Shown: one piece after another, positions 11,346 through 23,712 of the stretch
Layout: every line of letters starts with the position of its first letter
How positions within the stretch are numbered: position 1 is the first letter of the stretch
Origin: Shinisaurus crocodilurus
Lineage: Eukaryota; Chordata; Lepidosauria; Squamata; Shinisauridae
Direction of reading: 5' to 3'
Length of the DNA: 64,000 nucleotides
Assembly (NCBI GenBank): GCA_021292165.1
Contig: CM037877.1
Span: forward strand, 212,082,715 to 212,146,714
The notes under the pieces: model-generated
Told to the model about the DNA's origin: nothing
Seen by the model: the letters and a program-made list of their open reading frames with translations, nothing else
Database searches by the model: none
Position numbers and translations under genes: made by a program

Positions 11346-13710
11346 TAGCAACCTATTTTTGTTTATCAGCATGACCTCAGTTAATTTCCTTGTAGGATGA
11401 TTGTCAAAATAGAAAATATGTTGTGAAACAAAATACTGTCCCAGGAGATATAAGGCTCAATCATAACAAATCTTTTTCAGAGCAGAGAGCGGGAGGAGGC
11501 AGCTATGTCATCGAATCAAGCCCTATGGTGTGTAGGTGGGAGTTTGTTTTGTCGGGAAGGAGAAGAGCCTGTCTGAATGCAGGTGGTCAATGGGGGAGAA
11601 GGATGTGGGAGCCAGTAATTGACTTTGAATAGGTATTTACAATTATGCATTTTGGGGAATGAATTGTGCACAGTGTGTGTTGTAAAAGTTAACATGATCA
11701 AGATATTTTGATGTTCACAACATTTGGTATTTTGAACATAGAAAGGAAGAGTCAGGGTTGAGGTTGGTTTTGTGAGGGCAGATGGGGATCTGTGCATACC
11801 ACAGAAACACCGTTTCTTGATGAATGGCTATCAGTGTATATAATTCCATTCTTAAATCCTGTTGGCTTTCTGAGCCATTAAGCAAATGCTTTCCTCGCAT
11901 GTTCTTGTCTTGGAGCATGAATGCTAGAAACTTGCGCTTTTTAAAAAAAACTAAAACACCAACCTTTTTTTGTGCCAGATTCCATGTGACATAGCTTCTA
12001 GGCAAAATTCCCATCACTCGTGGGACTGGAAGACTAGGTTCCGTGTTGAAGAATGTTTCTCATTTTCTGTCTACAGGGAGTAGTCTGAAATAGTTCAGTC
12101 TGAGGCACCCTGCTGTGTCATATGGTATGCAGCTCCAAAGTTTCTCCTTTCCCTTCTTGTCGGTCACTTGCCAGCTACTTTGCTTTAATTTCTTCTCTTA
12201 TTTAATAGATAGCAGCGTGTCTCCTTTCAATCCCATGTGTCTCCATTATTGTATGTTACTCTATAGCAAGGGTCAATTTTTAAATACTGTACTGAGTTTT
12301 TAAATGTTATAAGACGAATCTGTTTGGAATGTTTCAGACCATTGTTGGGACTGGAGGGCTGACACTTCTAAAATGGAGCTTTTTCTCTCTCCAAAATCTA
12401 GATTCCTTTCTAATTCATAGAGAATTGGTGCCATTTTGATTTATGTGCTGTGAGGGGCCGCCTGATTCAGAATTTTACAGTGTTTGTCATTCTTTCTCTG
12501 CAGTTCAGCCGTAAGCCCAGCGAAGAATGTGTTACTAAAATGCTAATTCTCTGGATCATATTTTCTATGAGTTCCTGGAAAGGTGTGTGTCTCAAAGTGT
12601 ACTGTCTACGTTTTCCAGACAGATATAGCAGTTAAGCAGTAATCAGGAAGAATATAGATCTTGATCTCCTCAAACTCTGCATTTTCTGAGCCAATGTAAT
12701 AAACTTTGTGTTGGCATTTCAATGAAAAGGGGTATGCAAGTTATGTTCCACAGGAGTTGTTATTTTGCTGCCATGTTGGGCTGATAGATAGTAACTTGCT
12801 ATAAAGGAATTGGATAGCATCACTCATCGGCTATCTTCAGACATATGTATATTTTTACTGACATGGAAGCTGCTATTTTCAGTTTCAAGGGCTGGTTGTC
12901 TTTATTTTGAGATTAGAGGCTAGAATGGAAAACAGATGTGTCTGCACTACCCACGATTGTTGCACAACAGAAAGTAATATGAACTATAAATGTGTATGTT
13001 ACCTCTACCGAGATAGAATTTGAAGTCAGTCTACATATGATACATTGTTGTCTAATCAGAAGAAAGTACTCTTTGTGATATTTTCTTACCAGTTTGTTCT
13101 TTTTGCTGGGGAAAATATTTAGTCCCTTTTTGGCATAGGATAGCAAAAAGTTCTTTTTGCAGGGCTCAAATCTCGGTCAAGGTGGTATTCTAGGAGAGAT
13201 GCAAAATTTGTCCAGTTATGCCTTCATATACAACTCCAGATAAAAGTGAATGAGAGCTATGTGTACATAATTTGAGAGTAGCATGGAATCCTTGGTAAAT
13301 AAGATATCATTCACCCATTGCCCTGGTCACATTCCATCTTGCCTTTTGGAAAGACTTCTTTCACAACCTGCTTCTGCTTGTCCATTCCCTTTGTGTGCTT
13401 ATTTGTAATGTGTTGTACTTTCGCTTCCTTGTAGTCTGCTGCCTGTGGTTCTGAGTTAGCAAAGGCACATACATCAGTTGTTGGCTGATTTATGCTAAAC
13501 CTTCAGCACTTGCCCATATGCTGGTTTGAAGAGTGGGTGCTGCTTAGCTGCTCTTTATGCATGCCAGTGTAAGATTGGCTGCATCTGGATTAGATAAGAA
13601 TTTGTATGTTTGTATATATTACATGTGACATGTTCATATCATTGCTGCTGTTTCTCAGTTGTTAAAGTGAGAATGGGTTACTAATTACTTGCTTTGTTTC
13701 ACCCTTACAG

Positions 13711-15282
13711 GTAACTACTAACACAATCACAATGAAAGATCATCCTTTGACTGGGAGCCAAGTCAAAGTTGAGCAGTTGTTTGAAGACTCTGGCAACAGA
13801 AGGAGCAGTACTCTACAGTCCTCTGGAATAAATGGCTCTGAAAGGTCTTTTCCAACTCCAGCAAAAGATAAAAGCTTTGACAGCATAAGTACCACCAAAA
13901 ATAGTGGCAGCTCAACAAAAGCACAGAAAACTAGTAGTCAATCTCCAGATCAAACACTGAAACAATACAAACAGCAGTTAACAGCCTATGAGCAGCAAGA
14001 AATATTTAACTATTCTGAAATTTATTTTGTGGGTCCAAATGCAAAGAAAAGGCAAGGAGTCATTGGTGGTCCAAACAATGGTGGATATGATGATGAACAA
14101 GGCAGCTACATTCATGTGCCTCATGACCATCTTGCCTACCGATATGAAGTATTTAAAATTATTGGAAAAGGTAGTTTTGGCCAAGTAGCTAAAGTTTATG
14201 ACCACAAACATCACCAGCATTTGGCCTTGAAGATGGTACGCAATGAGAAGAGGTTTCACCGGCAAGCAGCAGAAGAAATACGGATCTTGGAGCATCTAAA
14301 AAAACAAGATAAAACTGGAAGCATGAATGTTATTCACATGCTAGAGAGTTTTACCTTTCGGAATCACATATGTATGACTTTTGAGCTCTTGAGCATGAAT
14401 CTGTATGAGCTGATCAAAAGAAACAAGTTTCAAGGCTTCAGTGTGCAGCTTGTGCGTAAGTTTGCCCACTCTATATTACAATGCCTGGAGGCTCTTTATA
14501 AAAACAAAATCATACATTGTGACTTGAAACCTGAAAATATTCTCCTAAAGCAGCAAGGCCGGAGTGGAATCAAAGTAATTGATTTTGGATCCAGCTGTTT
14601 TGAACACCAAAGAGTCTATACTTATATACAGTCTCGATTTTACAGAGCCCCAGAAGTCATTTTGGGAAGCCGTTATGGGATGCCCATAGACATGTGGAGT
14701 TTTGGTTGCATTCTTGTGGAACTGTTGACTGGTTACCCTCTCTTTCCAGGAGAGGATGAGGGTGACCAGCTAGCTTGTATGATGGAACTCCTTGGAATGC
14801 CCCCACAGAAGCTGCTGGACCAGTCCAAGCGAGCCAAAAACTTCATCAACTCAAAAGGTCATCCTCGCTATTGCACTGTAACAACACAGGCTGATGGGAA
14901 AATGACTCTTAATGGCAGCAGATCACGTAGGGGCAAAATGCGTGGTGCTCCAGGCAACAAGGACTGGATTACAGCGTTAAAAGGCTGTGATGACCCCTTG
15001 TTTATAGAGTTCTTAAAAGAATGTCTTAATTGGGATCCTTCAGCACGAATGACTCCTAGCCAAGCTTTAAGACATCCTTGGATTTGTAAACGAGTACCTA
15101 AGCCACCCAGCATGGATAAAACATCCGGCAAACGGATTGCTCATTATACAAGCTCTTTCCCAGGGATAGGTTCCAGATTACCCCCAGTTGTTGGGGTAGC
15201 CAACAAACTGCGAGCTAATCTAATGTCTGACTCAAATGCCAATATACCTCTATGTACTGTGCTACCAAAATTGGTCAGCTAA
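13711..15282 (+). CDS. DYRK3: DYRK3 terminal coding exon: kinase domain and C-terminus
   Basis: Dual-specificity protein kinase of the DYRK/CMGC family. DYRK3 autophosphorylates a tyrosine in its activation loop during folding and then phosphorylates Ser/Thr substrates; in mammals it promotes dissolution of stress granules and mitotic condensates. The frame is open from the acceptor (VTTNTIT) through 516 codons after the ATG at 13732. Counting from that Met: the DYRK NAPA/DH-box region is about 80-138 ([17 protein letters not shown]), the glycine loop GKGSFGQV is 145-152, catalytic Lys is 167, HCDLKPEN is 262-269, DFG is 284-286, the YTY activation motif is 296-298, and the basic stretch RSRRGKMRG is near 398. 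All catalytic residues are present. The N-terminal [13 protein letters not shown] and C-terminal [11 protein letters not shown] favour DYRK3 over its close relative DYRK2. The Met at 13732 is internal rather than the start, because the frame runs through from the exon at 38-153. No frame damage is seen. Confidence 0.97.
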   Translation, partial: VTTNTITMKDHPLTGSQVKVEQLFEDSGNRRSSTLQSSGINGSERSFPTPAKDKSFDSISTTKNSGSSTKAQKTSSQSPDQTLKQYKQQLTAYEQQEIFNYSEIYFVGPNAKKRQGVIGGPNNGGYDDEQGSYIHVPHDHLAYRYEVFKIIGKGSFGQVAKVYDHKHHQHLALKMVRNEKRFHRQAAEEIRILEHLKKQDKTGSMNVIHMLESFTFRNHICMTFELLSMNLYELIKRNKFQGFSVQLVRKFAHSILQCLEALYKNKIIHCDLKPENILLKQQGRSGIKVIDFGSSCFEHQRVYTYIQSRFYRAPEVILGSRYGMPIDMWSFGCILVELLTGYPLFPGEDEGDQLACMMELLGMPPQKLLDQSKRAKNFINSKGHPRYCTVTTQADGKMTLNGSRSRRGKMRGAPGNKDWITALKGCDDPLFIEFLKECLNWDPSARMTPSQALRHPWICKRVPKPPSMDKTSGKRIAHYTSSFPGIGSRLPPVVGVANKLRANLMSDSNANIPLCTVLPKLVS

Positions 15283-16275
15283 TAGAGAATTACATATTCC
15301 CAGAGTACATATGCTGTGTTTTTAATTATCTCCTTGAAACACAAAAGATGACTAAATGCAGAGGTCTGGAAAAAAGAAAGAAAAGAATTTCTATTGAACA
15401 CTAAATCTTGTATTTAAAAAAACTGAATCAAAACGTAAGCATTTTAAGGGCTATGATTGTTTTATCAAGTTGTTTCAGCTGGAATGTGGTGCTTGTTACA
15501 TCACTTCTGATAGGTCAGCAGATTTGTTTTGTTCAATGAGGTTATGCACTGTGTAACAGATGGATTTTATAGCGCTGTTGTAATAAAACTCAAAAACTAC
15601 TTCCCATGCGGACTGTCTCACTTAGCAGACAATTTGCTGCAAACCGTTTGAAGATAAATAAACTATGCATTTGATTGATCAACTAGTGAATACATCACAG
15701 AATGCTGGTCAAAAAGCACAAGTTTTACTCTTTTCTCTTTGGGTTATTGTTGTAATTTCAGTGTATTGAGTGCCAGCTCTCAGTGTTTGGGAAGCCTTTT
15801 GTCCTTGAAGGGGCCCAATTGCTTGCAGTCCATGGCAATAAAGCACTTGTAAGAAGAGTAGGTGTTGATATAGGGCTATGAAGATACTGATCTTTGGGCT
15901 CTAGGTTTAATGCATGTGGTTCTCTTTCCTCATCTGATCATGCTACATTCAATAAATTGGGCTTTTCAGTTTTACATTAGTATGTGGAAAACGAAACCTC
16001 TCCAGAAAGATTTCCTTACCTATCGGTCTAAGTTGCTTTTAATAGTACTGAATTCCTTGAAGCACAAACTCTGTTTTAGACATGTGCAGTTTCCAAGTCT
16101 CAACCAGAAGTCTGGGCAAGCTAGAAATACCAATAACTAATATTAAAGATGACAGTGCCTATTGTCTCCGAGTAATTTACATAAGCAGATTGGTGTTTCA
16201 AAAATGTTGTATGGTAAAATGTAATGAGCGGCATCTGAATACTAGAAAAATAAAGTAACAGATGTATTTTAATGA
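15283..16275 (+). other. DYRK3: Probable DYRK3 3' UTR with several poly(A) signals
   Basis: AU-rich non-coding sequence follows the TAA. AATAAA hexamers lie at 15582-15587, 15657-15662, 15837-15842 and 16250-16255. Those near 15837 and 16250 are followed within about 30 bases by GU/U-rich sequence (for example agatgtattttaatg), so one is a plausible cleavage site. A further AATAAA at 17382-17387 is followed by gtgtttttatgtcc and could serve a longer isoform. Which is used cannot be decided from sequence alone. Confidence 0.6.
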
Positions 16276-19010
16276 TATATGCAAGCTTGCTTTTGGGGGT
16301 TTACCCCTCCAAGCTGTGTTGTCGGTGTTAGTCCTGAACACCTGATCTTTTGCCAAGCCTCATAACAGTTCTACAGATACTGAGACATATTTTGCTGGTA
16401 TGTGATTCAAACTTAGTGGATTTCTCTGAATGAGGCTTCTTGCTGAGAGCAGAGGAAATTCTTGGTTTCCCAGCCCAAAGGCATTATTGGTGTGACCTTG
16501 TGTCAGATCTTGCCCAATCAATTAACTAGAGTGACCAATCTTAACTGCTATTTAAATTCTGTTTTCTACATTTGGTCACGTTCATTTGTTGACCTAGTTT
16601 GCAGATCCTATAATGTAGGATAATTGACAATCACTTCATCTTGCTTCATCTTTCTGTAATTAATGTTACAAGTAACATACCATAGAATATTTCTTCTGTT
16701 CTCCAAACTCACATCTACCTTAAATTAAAATGGCTTGTATCTGTAGTTGTAATGTGTATTCCAATTTGCATCTGAATTAGGGGGTTATGTGTACACACAC
16801 TGCCTAATGTTACAAGTGCCATGTCATATACTCTTATCACAAATCACTTTGATTTGAATGGCACTTGCTTCTGTATAACTTTACAGAGCATTGGTATGAG
16901 TCCTTTATAACTAGGCAAATGTGAGAACGAAGTCTTCAGACACTTCTGTGTTACGGTTTTATGGTTGTCTCCAATTATTCAGTGCACTCAATACCAGAGA
17001 GCCCTATTTCACCCACATATGACTTACCCTGATTCAAATTAAAGTATTTTAAATTTCCCTGTGTATGCTGGGATACAATATCCATGTATATCCACAAAGG
17101 TGTTCCTTTTTGATGTATTGTTAATCTTGCAAATCTAACCATAATAATTGTCACAGTACAAATACAGTTATTTTAATGGTTGAAATCCTTAAGATGGTTC
17201 ATAGATAAAAACATAATAATAGTGTGGTATTGGTCCTTAGCAGAAGAGATTGTGAATGGAGAAAACAATAACCTAACAGTGCAATCCTATATGTGTCGAC
17301 TTAAAAGTAAGCCTCATTCAGTTCAACAGGACTTACACCCAGGTAAGTGTGTAAAAGATTGCAGCCTAAGAGAACTACTGCAATAAAGTGTTTTTATGTC
17401 CTCAGAAGTAAAGAAGCTGAATGTCTCTCTTTGAGTTTTAATAGCTATAACTGATTCAATAGGACTGAAATAAATTAATAGGGAGTGTTTTTTTATTTAA
17501 TGTTCCTAAACTGAGATACGTTTCAGAGGGGTGGGGTGGTGTTGGTGACCTACTGAAATCTCTTGGTATATTTTATGTAATCCTGAATAGACTTGGAATC
17601 TTCAAAATACTCTCCATAAACTATATGGACAATTGATAGTTGTGTTTGCAGGAAGCAGTCTACTTTGAAATTGCTTCAATACTGTTGCTAAACTGGCTTT
17701 GTCAAAAACTGATAATTTCTTTGTGGCAGTATCTTCTATTTTTGTTTAATATGTTAGCAAACCTTACAAATCCCAACTGGTTGCCCAGTCATTACAGGAT
17801 GCACTAAATCATTGTCATGATGGTAAATGTAAATCTACTACATCTTGCAGTAAAAACACTCCAGAGATCAGATTTGTATTTATTCAGGCTATTTTTTTTC
17901 ATATACGGAGAATTAAATCTAGAATTCTTCATGTTTGTAAATGCTTTGTATGTTACATGTACTGTGTTTCATGAGTTAAAATCTTTATTTTTAAAAAGCA
18001 ATGGCTATAATAATTTACCTGAAGTAAGCAAATAGGACATTAGTACTGCAGATAAGGGGGGAAATGCATATGGAGTCTTCTGCATTTCTATACTGCCCAA
18101 TAGCCAAAACTCCCTGGGCAGTTCACAAACATTAAAACTATAAAATGCACAAATACGATAACTTTAATGTAAAATCTAAAAAAAGTTGTCATGATTCAGT
18201 TACATATTCATAGTTCAGTATAACTGTCATCTTACTACCATTTTCTTTTTGTCATCTTTCCTATGAAGTCTGACAAAATTAAATTTTCCCAAAGATGCCT
18301 ATGAGGTATTTAAATTCAATGAGGTGACATCTGTGATGGAAATCTGGCTTCTTAATATCTTGTATTGGTTCCAGTGAAAGTGACTCATCTGTGCTTATGT
18401 AGTTAAGTCACCAGGAGTGAAATCCAGGCCACTTTGGGAAATGGAATAAACTCTTGATAAAAGCCCTTATCACTCTTTAGGCATAATCATAATCATCAGG
18501 GCATTTGTTTTCTTTAGAATGGTAACTGTCAAGACGTCCTGTCCCCTCTCACTTTTTGACTGAAAAGGCTCATAAATGATGAGCTCTGCTAATTCCAGGA
18601 GAACAAGCCTGCAAAAGTTCCCTTGCCTAGAATAGATCAATAGAACTGTGGAAACGAAGAGCTTAAATGTATCTTGAATGATCTGTACTACTTAGTCACT
18701 CCGTAATGAGCAGATGCTTAACCTAAAAGAATTTGTGGCCGTCTATTCCAAGAAGATTATTTTTTTATAGAGTTGCTTGGCCTTCAACCATCCTTATTGA
18801 TGAAGGAGATCAATAACTTTGCAAATGTTAGATTTAGTTTTTTAATCTGTGACTAATCAGTGATTTCCTGTATCAAGCAAGTGGTTGAACTAGATGGCCT
18901 GATTCTATGCCTAACAATACATTAAAGATTTTTAAGGGAGATACAGTTTCCTCTACTAATCTGTGCTATGCTGGATAGGGATAGGAATACCTGGATTAAA
19001 AGAACAACAA
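16276..19010. other. Region 3' of DYRK3, mostly unassigned
   Basis: AT-rich sequence without a convincing exon. It contains the MITE at 17277-17366, a possible distal poly(A) signal at 17382-17387, and a degraded antisense LINE tail at about 18080-18185 (tactgcccaatagccaaaac then A-rich). The rest shows nothing I can classify. Confidence 0.6.
17277..17366. mobile_element. Harbinger-like MITE with TAA target duplication
   Basis: Ninety bases with inverted termini (cagtgcaatcctatatgtgt against the complement of gtaaaagattgcagc). TAA occurs immediately outside both ends (17274-17276 and 17367-17369). A 3-bp TAA duplication is typical of PIF/Harbinger. The centre holds inverted aagtaagcct and aggacttaca stretches. 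Confidence 0.7.
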
Positions 19011-19168
19011 CACTGGGCAGTATCTAATGCGACACAAGCGTTAACAAATTTACGTTGCGCTGGTGTAAGAATCCCGTGCGAGCTATTAGTGTTGCACTAA
19101 AGGTCCCTTATGCTAGTGCAACGTAATTTACATTAGCACTCTTGCTGCATGGGATACTGCCCACGCTG
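19011..19168. repeat. Foldback repeat of about 158 bp
   Basis: The arms are imperfect inverted copies: cactgggcagtatctaatgc at the left against gggatactgcccacgctg at the right, and further in tacgttgcgctggtgtaag against cttatgctagtgcaacgta. The spacer carries cgtgcgagctattagtg. No target duplication is obvious. It is probably a MITE. Confidence 0.65.
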
Positions 19169-19339
19169 TTAGCCCTGAGTATCCTTTCAAATAGGATAAT
19201 TGGCTTAAAATTCAAATGTTAATGTGTTACCTGATTTCTTCTATAAGTTAATATTTTCAGTCTGATGAAATCCCCAGCCCAGATGTTGCCTTCCAGAAAA
19301 GCAGGGAAAATTCAGTTAATGTGGTGTAATTGCCATAGG

Positions 19340-19793
19340 TCACGGAACGTCTCTCCCAACCGTTATCTACCCGGACACTACGCTCAACATCTGGGGCCCT
19401 CCTCCGATTGCCACCTCCAAGAGAGGCTCGGTTGGTGGCAACGAGGAGGAGGGCCTTCTCGGTGGTAGCCCCCCAGTTATGGAATCAGCTCCCCACTGAG
19501 ACCCGCCTGGCGCCAACCTTACTATCTTTTCGGCGCCAGGTTAAGACTTCCCTCTATGCCAAGGCATTTAGTTAGGAGCTTGGAATAGCACGGAGGGGAT
19601 TGTCACCTGTAGGCTCAGTTTTATTGGCTTTTTGTATTGTTATTTTAAACTGTTTTTAAATTTGGTTTTTAATTTTTTAAACTGTTTTGTATGTTTTAAT
19701 GTTGTTTTTATGTATAGAGGGTTGTGAACCGCCCAGAGAGCTTCGGCTATGGGGCGGTATATAAATGAAATAAATGAAATGAATGAAATAGGT
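19340..19793 (+). mobile_element. L2-clade LINE 3' fragment
   Basis: The + strand encodes a typical C-terminal LINE phrase (PQLWNQLP, then TRLAPTLLSFRRQVKTSLY) around 19470-19560. It is followed by a T-rich 3' UTR and the ending cggctatggggcggtatata with gaaataaatgaaatgaatga tail repeats. It is 5'-truncated. The same clade is seen at 42675-43255. Confidence 0.75.
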
Positions 19794-20199
19794 GAGATCT
19801 CTTGGTACAAAACTCCACTGATGTGAATCATATTGAGTATTTATCTCTCTAGACCTCCATTATAGAAGGAAAAGTATAAATCTCTGAATAGTGAAACACT
19901 CAAGGAAGTAACTGCATATAAATAGGGTGTAATCATTTTTATATCTTAAGAGATTGATTAGCAAATGTGCACTACTGAAAGAACAATGTTAATGTTCCCT
20001 TTTCTTGTTTACTGTGCCTTACTTTACAAATCTGCATCCATTTCCGTGCAATACCTTTTAGGGTTTCCTCAGGCTGTGTGCATATCTAAACAAAAAGTTG
20101 AACCAAAATCAGTTTTCTCATACTATTTAGCATTAAGGTCTTGAGGTCTAGGGGAGAAACAACATTCACTGGTTTGTAGGAAATACATTACTGTAAAGT

Positions 20200-20296
20200 G
20201 GGGTAGATAACCTGATGTCCTCCAGATGTTTTGGACTACAACTCCCATAATTCCTGACCATTAGCCAAGCTTTCCGAGGCTTATGGGAGCTGCTGT
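20200..20296. mobile_element. Fragment of a hAT-like MITE (ccagatgttttggactac family)
   Basis: It contains cctccagatgttttggacta and caactcccataattcctgac, the left-arm core of the palindromic MITE seen at 22498-22620. The right arm is mostly lost. Confidence 0.5.
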
Positions 20297-22496
20297 AAAA
20301 TGTGTGTAGAGGCAAACTGATGCAAGCAAGGGTAAATGTAGTGACATACCTAGTTCAATTGATTAGTTACATGGTACAATAACCATGCCTGGGCCAATCA
20401 GAAAAATGAAATGAGGTTGTTGTGAGCTATTACGTACATTTTCAGGTATTACATTGCAGAACGTTAATAATTACGGACATTTATACTGGTAGGTAAGTCA
20501 TCCAGGGTCACATTGCTTACCAAATGTGTACGTGTTTCATAAACGGTGCAAGGGCAGACGTTAGCACTGGATTTGAGCATCCTGTGAATCTTTCATTTTT
20601 AAAGCCAGTTTCTAACCCAAGCAACAGTGAAAAAATAAGTTTAAAAGGCAGTGGGAATGTATGGCTGATGACTCTGATGGGAATAAGCTCAGTAGAGTGC
20701 AAGCAGTTGGGAGCAGGACATTAGTGCCCTGCATACACTTTCCTCCTACCCGTGATTAGCAGATGCAGAGTAAAGAACAAACAAATTTATATGTACGTAT
20801 ACCATTTTTGAATAACTTACATAGGTGCCGAGTTCAGCTTTTGTTGGTGCAAAATTCAGGAACCCTTAGCTCAGACCTTTACTCTTAGGACGGCGTGTGC
20901 ACAGCCCTGCCTACTTGCATCCAAAGGGCTGTGCAAGGAGAATGCTGTACACGCAGCCCCTTCCGATTGCAGCTCTACCATGTTTTCCAACAAGTGTCTC
21001 CTGGAACTCCCAACAACTTTCAAGAGACGTTTCCAGTGTGAAAATTAGGGAAGCCTTGGTGCATGTGAATTTGTGGCTGGGTCAGGTGGGAAAAACTCAG
21101 TCACCATTTTGCAGCTATTGGTTTTCCTCCATGTTGCAAGTGATAATATTGCCTACTTGTAAGTACCATTGAAGCAAATAGATCTTGAAACATTCGCTGC
21201 GTCTAGTAGGCCATACTTCTGTGTATACCTAAGCATGGTGCATTGCCTGAGTTAATTAGACTTTTAAAGAGCTCAGATCTTGTAACAGTTTGCATCTCAC
21301 TCAGTGAAGTCACTGGTAATGGCCTTCCCCCACCTCTTACTTTGCCCCTATCAAATGTACCTAGCTATGATTTCAAGCTGTAGTTGCTGAACGTGAGTTC
21401 CCTGTTGTTAGTGCTGTGGAATTGGGACACGCTAGACTCTTACCATAGCATTCTTCCATTGTCACTCTTCAAATTTAACCCGCAGAAATCCAGAGTGCTT
21501 TTTAAATCTCTGCACTGGGAAGGAAAATCTAGCACAAATCACTTAAGATTTATTTTCTTTGGATCAAAGCCTGTGTTTTGTTACAGTAGGTTACCCAATT
21601 AGATAGTTGCATACTTTGGAGCTGAAGTTACATGCTGTAAAAAGGCCTTCACAGCTGTGAAATATAAGAAGACATGCTCAAAAGAGTTTTGTGGAGAAGC
21701 AGTTAATCTTCATCAAGTCAGTCACTGTCAATAAGTAGCCAGTGTAACCTCTCAGTAGGATTTTTGGATTGATCTAATACTTTAAGGCACTTTCAAAACA
21801 TGCATTTCTGGGTATAATGGGAAACCTGACATCTATGTCACAATAGATATGGGAAGGGCCCCCCTTTCCACGGGCGATAGAGCCCCCTGGTTTGCATTAC
21901 AGTTCAGTTTAATCTTCTCAGCTGTCAAGTGGGGGAAGTGAGGCCTGCATTTTTGTACTGTAGGCACACCTGGATTTTCCTTGCTCCCATTAATAGCACT
22001 GAATGGAAAAGATAACACCTTGCCATCTTTGATAAGAAGGGCTCATATTGAAGTACTGGAAGAAATATTAATTATGGAATCAACAAGAAGAAGAGGAGAA
22101 AAGAATACAGCATTTCAGTTTCATGTGCTAATGTTGGTGCATGATGATAACAATCACTTGGAAGCACATCAGATTTTTTTTTAAAATAAAGGTGTGGATT
22201 CTACTACCCCACATTCTGCAGTCTTGATGAAAGAGCCCCTGTGCCTACTATCAAATTTTATAAAACAAAAAATGATGTGCGTCTAAGTGACACATTTAAC
22301 AGCATAAAGTTGTTTGGTCCTTAGTTGTGGTAGGGTTTGAGGAGTAGGGCCTGTGTGCCCAAGGCTTCACAGATTGATTCTGAGGGGGTTAGAAGGAAGT
22401 AAGAGATGGCATCATAGAGGCATTCTGGGAGGCAGTTCCAGGCATGGGGGGGGGGAGGAAGAGAGAAAGGGTGGAGTGTTTTAAGGTGGCAGTAGA
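20297..22496. other. Unassigned intergenic sequence
   Basis: No exon, RNA gene, target-duplicated element or strong inverted repeat was recognised here. All open frames are short and lack domain character. Confidence 0.5.
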
Positions 22497-22497
22497 C

Positions 22498-22620
22498 CAG
22501 GCTTTTCCGACTTCAGATGTTTTGGACTACAGCTCCCAGCATTCCTACCCATTGGCAATGCTGGCTGGGACTCATGGAACTTGAAGTCCAAAACATCTGG
22601 AGGGTTCTAGGTTGGGGAAT
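22498..22620. mobile_element. hAT-like palindromic MITE
   Basis: The arms tcagatgttttggactacag and the inverted gaagtccaaaacatctggag flank a centre with caatgctggctggga. The outer ends (caggcttttccgactt and aggttggggaatggtg) are diverged, and no clear 8-bp duplication remains. Confidence 0.65.
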
Positions 22621-23036
22621 GGTGTACTAGATTTTTGAATGGTTAAAGGGTGGTGGGGCTGGTGAGACTACAGAAGTTCCAAAGAAGATAAGATTGCAGA
22701 GATCAGAACAGAAAGCAAAGGTTTTGCTGAGAGGAATGGCAATATTTTTTATTTTGACTCTTGCATTTCTTATCACAAACACTGTGGTAGTTCCTGTGAA
22801 ATCTACCACACTGACATAATCCAGTATCAATTATCCATTTCCAATTAAAGACTTCCATTTCTGCAAGTTGTGTGAATACAGCACAACCTTCTTATCCAAA
22901 CTTACTCCTGTGTCTTTTGTAACCCTGCAGATGGAGCTTTTGTAGGCAAGAACTACAATACTACTTCCTTCCTTTTCATTAAAAATCTAACAAGTTAAAC
23001 AGTTTATATAACATAAAATCATTCAAAATGATGTAA

Positions 23037-23141
23037 GGGCGCAATCTTATGCATATTTAGACAAATAAGTCCTACAACTCCCAGCATTCCCCAGCCAACA
23101 TAGGATTTTTTTCCTGTCTAAACATGCATAGGATTTCGCCC
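23037..23141. mobile_element. Harbinger-like MITE with TAA target duplication
   Basis: The left terminus gggcgcaatcttatgcatat is matched by the inverted right terminus ending gcataggatttcgccc. TAA flanks both sides (23034-23036 and 23142-23144). The core cctacaactcccagcattcc recurs at 6990-7020, 11200-11230 and 55420-55560. Confidence 0.8.
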
Positions 23142-23549
23142 TAAATATATTTATAGGAACCACCATTTTGCTGGCTGAGATAATTCTATGTTAATTATTA
23201 GTAAATATATTTGATGGCACCTCTGTTCTCAAATGGAAAAATAACTGCAGTCACCTGCACAGAGGGGTGTGGGGAGCTTCCCCATTTCTATTTGTGGTAA
23301 ATAGAAGAACACCTTCTGCCCTGGCCCTCCCACCTCACCGTGAGCATGCTCTGGGCTCTGAATCATGGCCACTGAATATATCCAAACGGATCCATGTCTG
23401 TTTGCTAATGAACAGCTGCCGTGCTGGGGCTTTTTACATTTTTGTCAAAGGAAAGTGCCAGTGCTTTTCCTCATTCTTGTTGTTAAAATTGAATTTGCCC
23501 CCCTCATTTTTTACAAGTTTAATTACAGTTTCCTGATTTCTCCACCCAC

Positions 23550-23712
23550 CAGGGCCGGTGCTACCATTAGGCCAATTAGGCAGCTGCCTAGGGCGCAGGG
23601 CTAAAGGGGCACCAGAAATAGGGAGGGAGGGCTCAAGTGGGAAGGGGGGACGCTAAATATCTGATCTTGCCTAGGGCACCAAACTGCACCAAACTGCCTT
23701 GCACCGGCCCTG
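23550..23712. mobile_element. CAGGGCCGGTGC-type TIR element (short form), 8-bp target duplication
   Basis: It begins CAGGGCCGGTGCTACCATTA and ends gcaccggccctg, giving 12-bp perfect inverted termini. CCACCCAC flanks both sides exactly (23542-23549 and 23713-23720). The 8-bp duplication and CA...TG ends fit a non-autonomous hAT-type element. It is 163 bp and non-coding. Internal gacgctaaatatctgatctt links it to the larger copies at 51174 and 54862. Confidence 0.85.

Larger units (their letters stand above)
154..13710 (+). other. DYRK3: DYRK3 intron (about 13.6 kb)
   Basis: The intron runs from donor gtaagt at 154 to acceptor tttcacccttacag ending at 13710. It holds three 5S/CR1-tailed SINEs, a TAA-type MITE, a decayed antisense LINE, a hAT-like MITE, an antisense L1 with a nested SINE, and a Tigger-like MITE, all listed separately. 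The remaining tracts (about 722-1431, 1612-2160, 2601-4372, 4542-5845 and 10190-13710) show no exon, RNA gene or classifiable repeat to me. They are AT-rich and otherwise unremarkable. Confidence 0.85.

Noticed and set aside
13978..14295. Antisense frame across the DYRK3 exon
   Set aside because: Shadow of the kinase coding strand.
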